DNA of 5,517 bases. It comes from Veillonellaceae bacterium (GTDB lineage: Bacteria > Bacillota_C > Negativicutes > Veillonellales > Veillonellaceae). The position numbers and the translations under genes are program-made. The notes beneath the pieces are model-generated. The model searched no databases and had not been told where the DNA came from. It was given only the letters and a program-made list of their open reading frames with translations. This document shows positions 4,604-5,517 of the stretch, piece by piece. Each line of letters opens with the position of its first letter. Positions within the stretch are counted from its first letter, which is position 1. Where the stretch lies: positions 1 through 5,517 of the forward strand of contig CADFKY010000072.1 of assembly GCA_902834965.1 (NCBI GenBank), read 5' to 3'.

Positions 4604-5517
4604 CTAATCTTTAAAACCCATTACTGAACGAACTGTCTTTAATACTTCAAGGAAAGCATCTAAATCTTCCTTACGAGTATATAAGTACATACTTAAGCGA
4701 GTAGATGCAGACACATTGTAAAATGCACCTAGTGGTTGTGCACAATGGTGACCAGAACGAACGCAAATACCTTTAGAATCTAAAATTGTAGCTACGTCAT
4801 GAGGATGTACATCATCTACAGTGAACGCAATTACGCCATGTTTCTCCTTAGGATTTTGAGAGCCAATTACATGAACATGTGGCAATGCAACAATCTTAGG
4901 AAGAATATATGCTACTAGTTCCTCTTCATAGGCTTCAATAGCATCCATGCCAAAAGATTCTAAATAATCAATTGCAGCATGTAAGGAAACAGCACCATCA
5001 GCATTTGGAGTACCAGCTTCGAATTTATATGGAAGCTCATTGAATGTAGCAGTTTGTTCTTTTACATATTCAATCATGTCCCCACCCAATAGGAATGGAG
5101 GCATAGCTTCTAATAGCTCACGTTTACCATAGAGTACACCAATACCTTGGGATGCACACATTTTATGGCCAGAGAATACGAAGAAATCGCAATCTAATGC
5201 TTGAACGTCGATTTTTTTATGAGGTGTAGATTGAGCACCATCTAGAACAACAATAGCGCCTACAGAGTGAGCCTTTTCAGTTAATTCTTTTACTGGGAAT
5301 TCCATACCAAGCACGTTACTAACATGAGCAAAAGCGACGATTTTAGTATTTTCATCAATTTTATTGATTTCACCATCTTTTAAATGACCATGTTCATCAA
5401 GGTACATGTATTCTAAGGTTGCCCCGGTTTGTTCTGCCACATATTGCCATGTTACAAGATTAGCATGATGTTCAGCAACAGTAATGACAATCTTGTCACC
5501 TTTTTTCACATTATGAA
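4604..5517 (-). CDS. sufS: SufS, PLP-dependent cysteine desulfurase (N-terminus outside window)
   Basis: The C-terminal approximately 303 residues of a class V aminotransferase-fold cysteine desulfurase. It removes sulfur from L-cysteine as an enzyme-bound persulfide, releasing alanine, for iron-sulfur cluster assembly. Seen in order are EHHANLVTWQ (cofactor-side histidine), VLDGAQSTPH (PLP-nitrogen aspartate), FSGHKMCASQGIGVLYG (lysine forming the PLP Schiff base), KFEAGTPNADG, and RSGHHCAQPLG with the persulfide-bearing cysteine. The RSGHHCAQP loop is of the SufS (group II) type. The reading frame stays open through the right edge. The GTG at 5509 is an internal valine codon, preceded in frame by Asn and His codons, and is not the start. 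About 100 N-terminal residues should lie beyond the window. It precedes sufU, its sulfur acceptor, with 14 nt between them, and the promoter is out of view. Confidence 0.96.
   Translation of the reverse strand, partial: HNVKKGDKIVITVAEHHANLVTWQYVAEQTGATLEYMYLDEHGHLKDGEINKIDENTKIVAFAHVSNVLGMEFPVKELTEKAHSVGAIVVLDGAQSTPHKKIDVQALDCDFFVFSGHKMCASQGIGVLYGKRELLEAMPPFLLGGDMIEYVKEQTATFNELPYKFEAGTPNADGAVSLHAAIDYLESFGMDAIEAYEEELVAYILPKIVALPHVHVIGSQNPKEKHGVIAFTVDDVHPHDVATILDSKGICVRSGHHCAQPLGAFYNVSASTRLSMYLYTRKEDLDAFLEVLKTVRSVMGFKD

Noticed and set aside
5507..5509. GTG at 5509 as the start of sufS
   Set aside because: The frame is open upstream to the window edge, and the residues just after it match the middle of SufS. 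The true start is outside the window.

Overview
The window looks like chromosomal DNA from a low-GC, Firmicutes-type bacterium. The ctsR-mcsA-mcsB-clpC cluster and the SufS/SufU pair are typical of that group. From the protein sequences I lean towards the Negativicutes, Veillonella or a close relative, but this is an impression from memory and not a database match.

Left part (1-2652, minus strand): a protein quality-control cluster transcribed right to left as ctsR, mcsA, mcsB and then clpC, which is cut by the left edge. CtsR is the heat-shock repressor. McsA and McsB form the protein-arginine kinase module. ClpC is the AAA+ unfoldase whose N-domain recognises phospho-arginine marks. The recognition residues appear intact: the RDxxRA motif in McsB and the two GTEH glutamates in ClpC. 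ctsR, mcsA and mcsB are packed within 12 nt of each other. clpC sits 229 nt further on, behind a hairpin-rich spacer.

Centre (2653-2866): a dense divergent regulatory region. It holds a near-consensus ctsR promoter whose 17-bp spacer carries two RGTCAAA half-sites, further half-sites on both strands, two perfect inverted repeats with identical 13-nt spacers, and two candidate plus-strand promoters.

The plus-strand gene (2867-3373) is the most unusual item. It encodes a homologue of small S-adenosylmethionine decarboxylase (SpeD/SpeH) that has lost the serine that becomes the pyruvoyl cofactor and the catalytic cysteine. It has gained a strongly basic 52-residue tail. It looks like a pseudoenzyme of unknown role, and its promoter region may share CtsR-type sites with the chaperone operon. 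Two strong terminators (3377-3405 and 3420-3452) separate it from the convergent genes.

Right part (3479-5517, minus strand): sufS (cut by the right edge), sufU and a HAD-family phosphatase, spaced 14 nt and 1 nt apart. This is the end of an iron-sulfur cluster assembly operon with a phosphatase added at its tail. No RNA genes, mobile elements or CRISPR arrays were seen.
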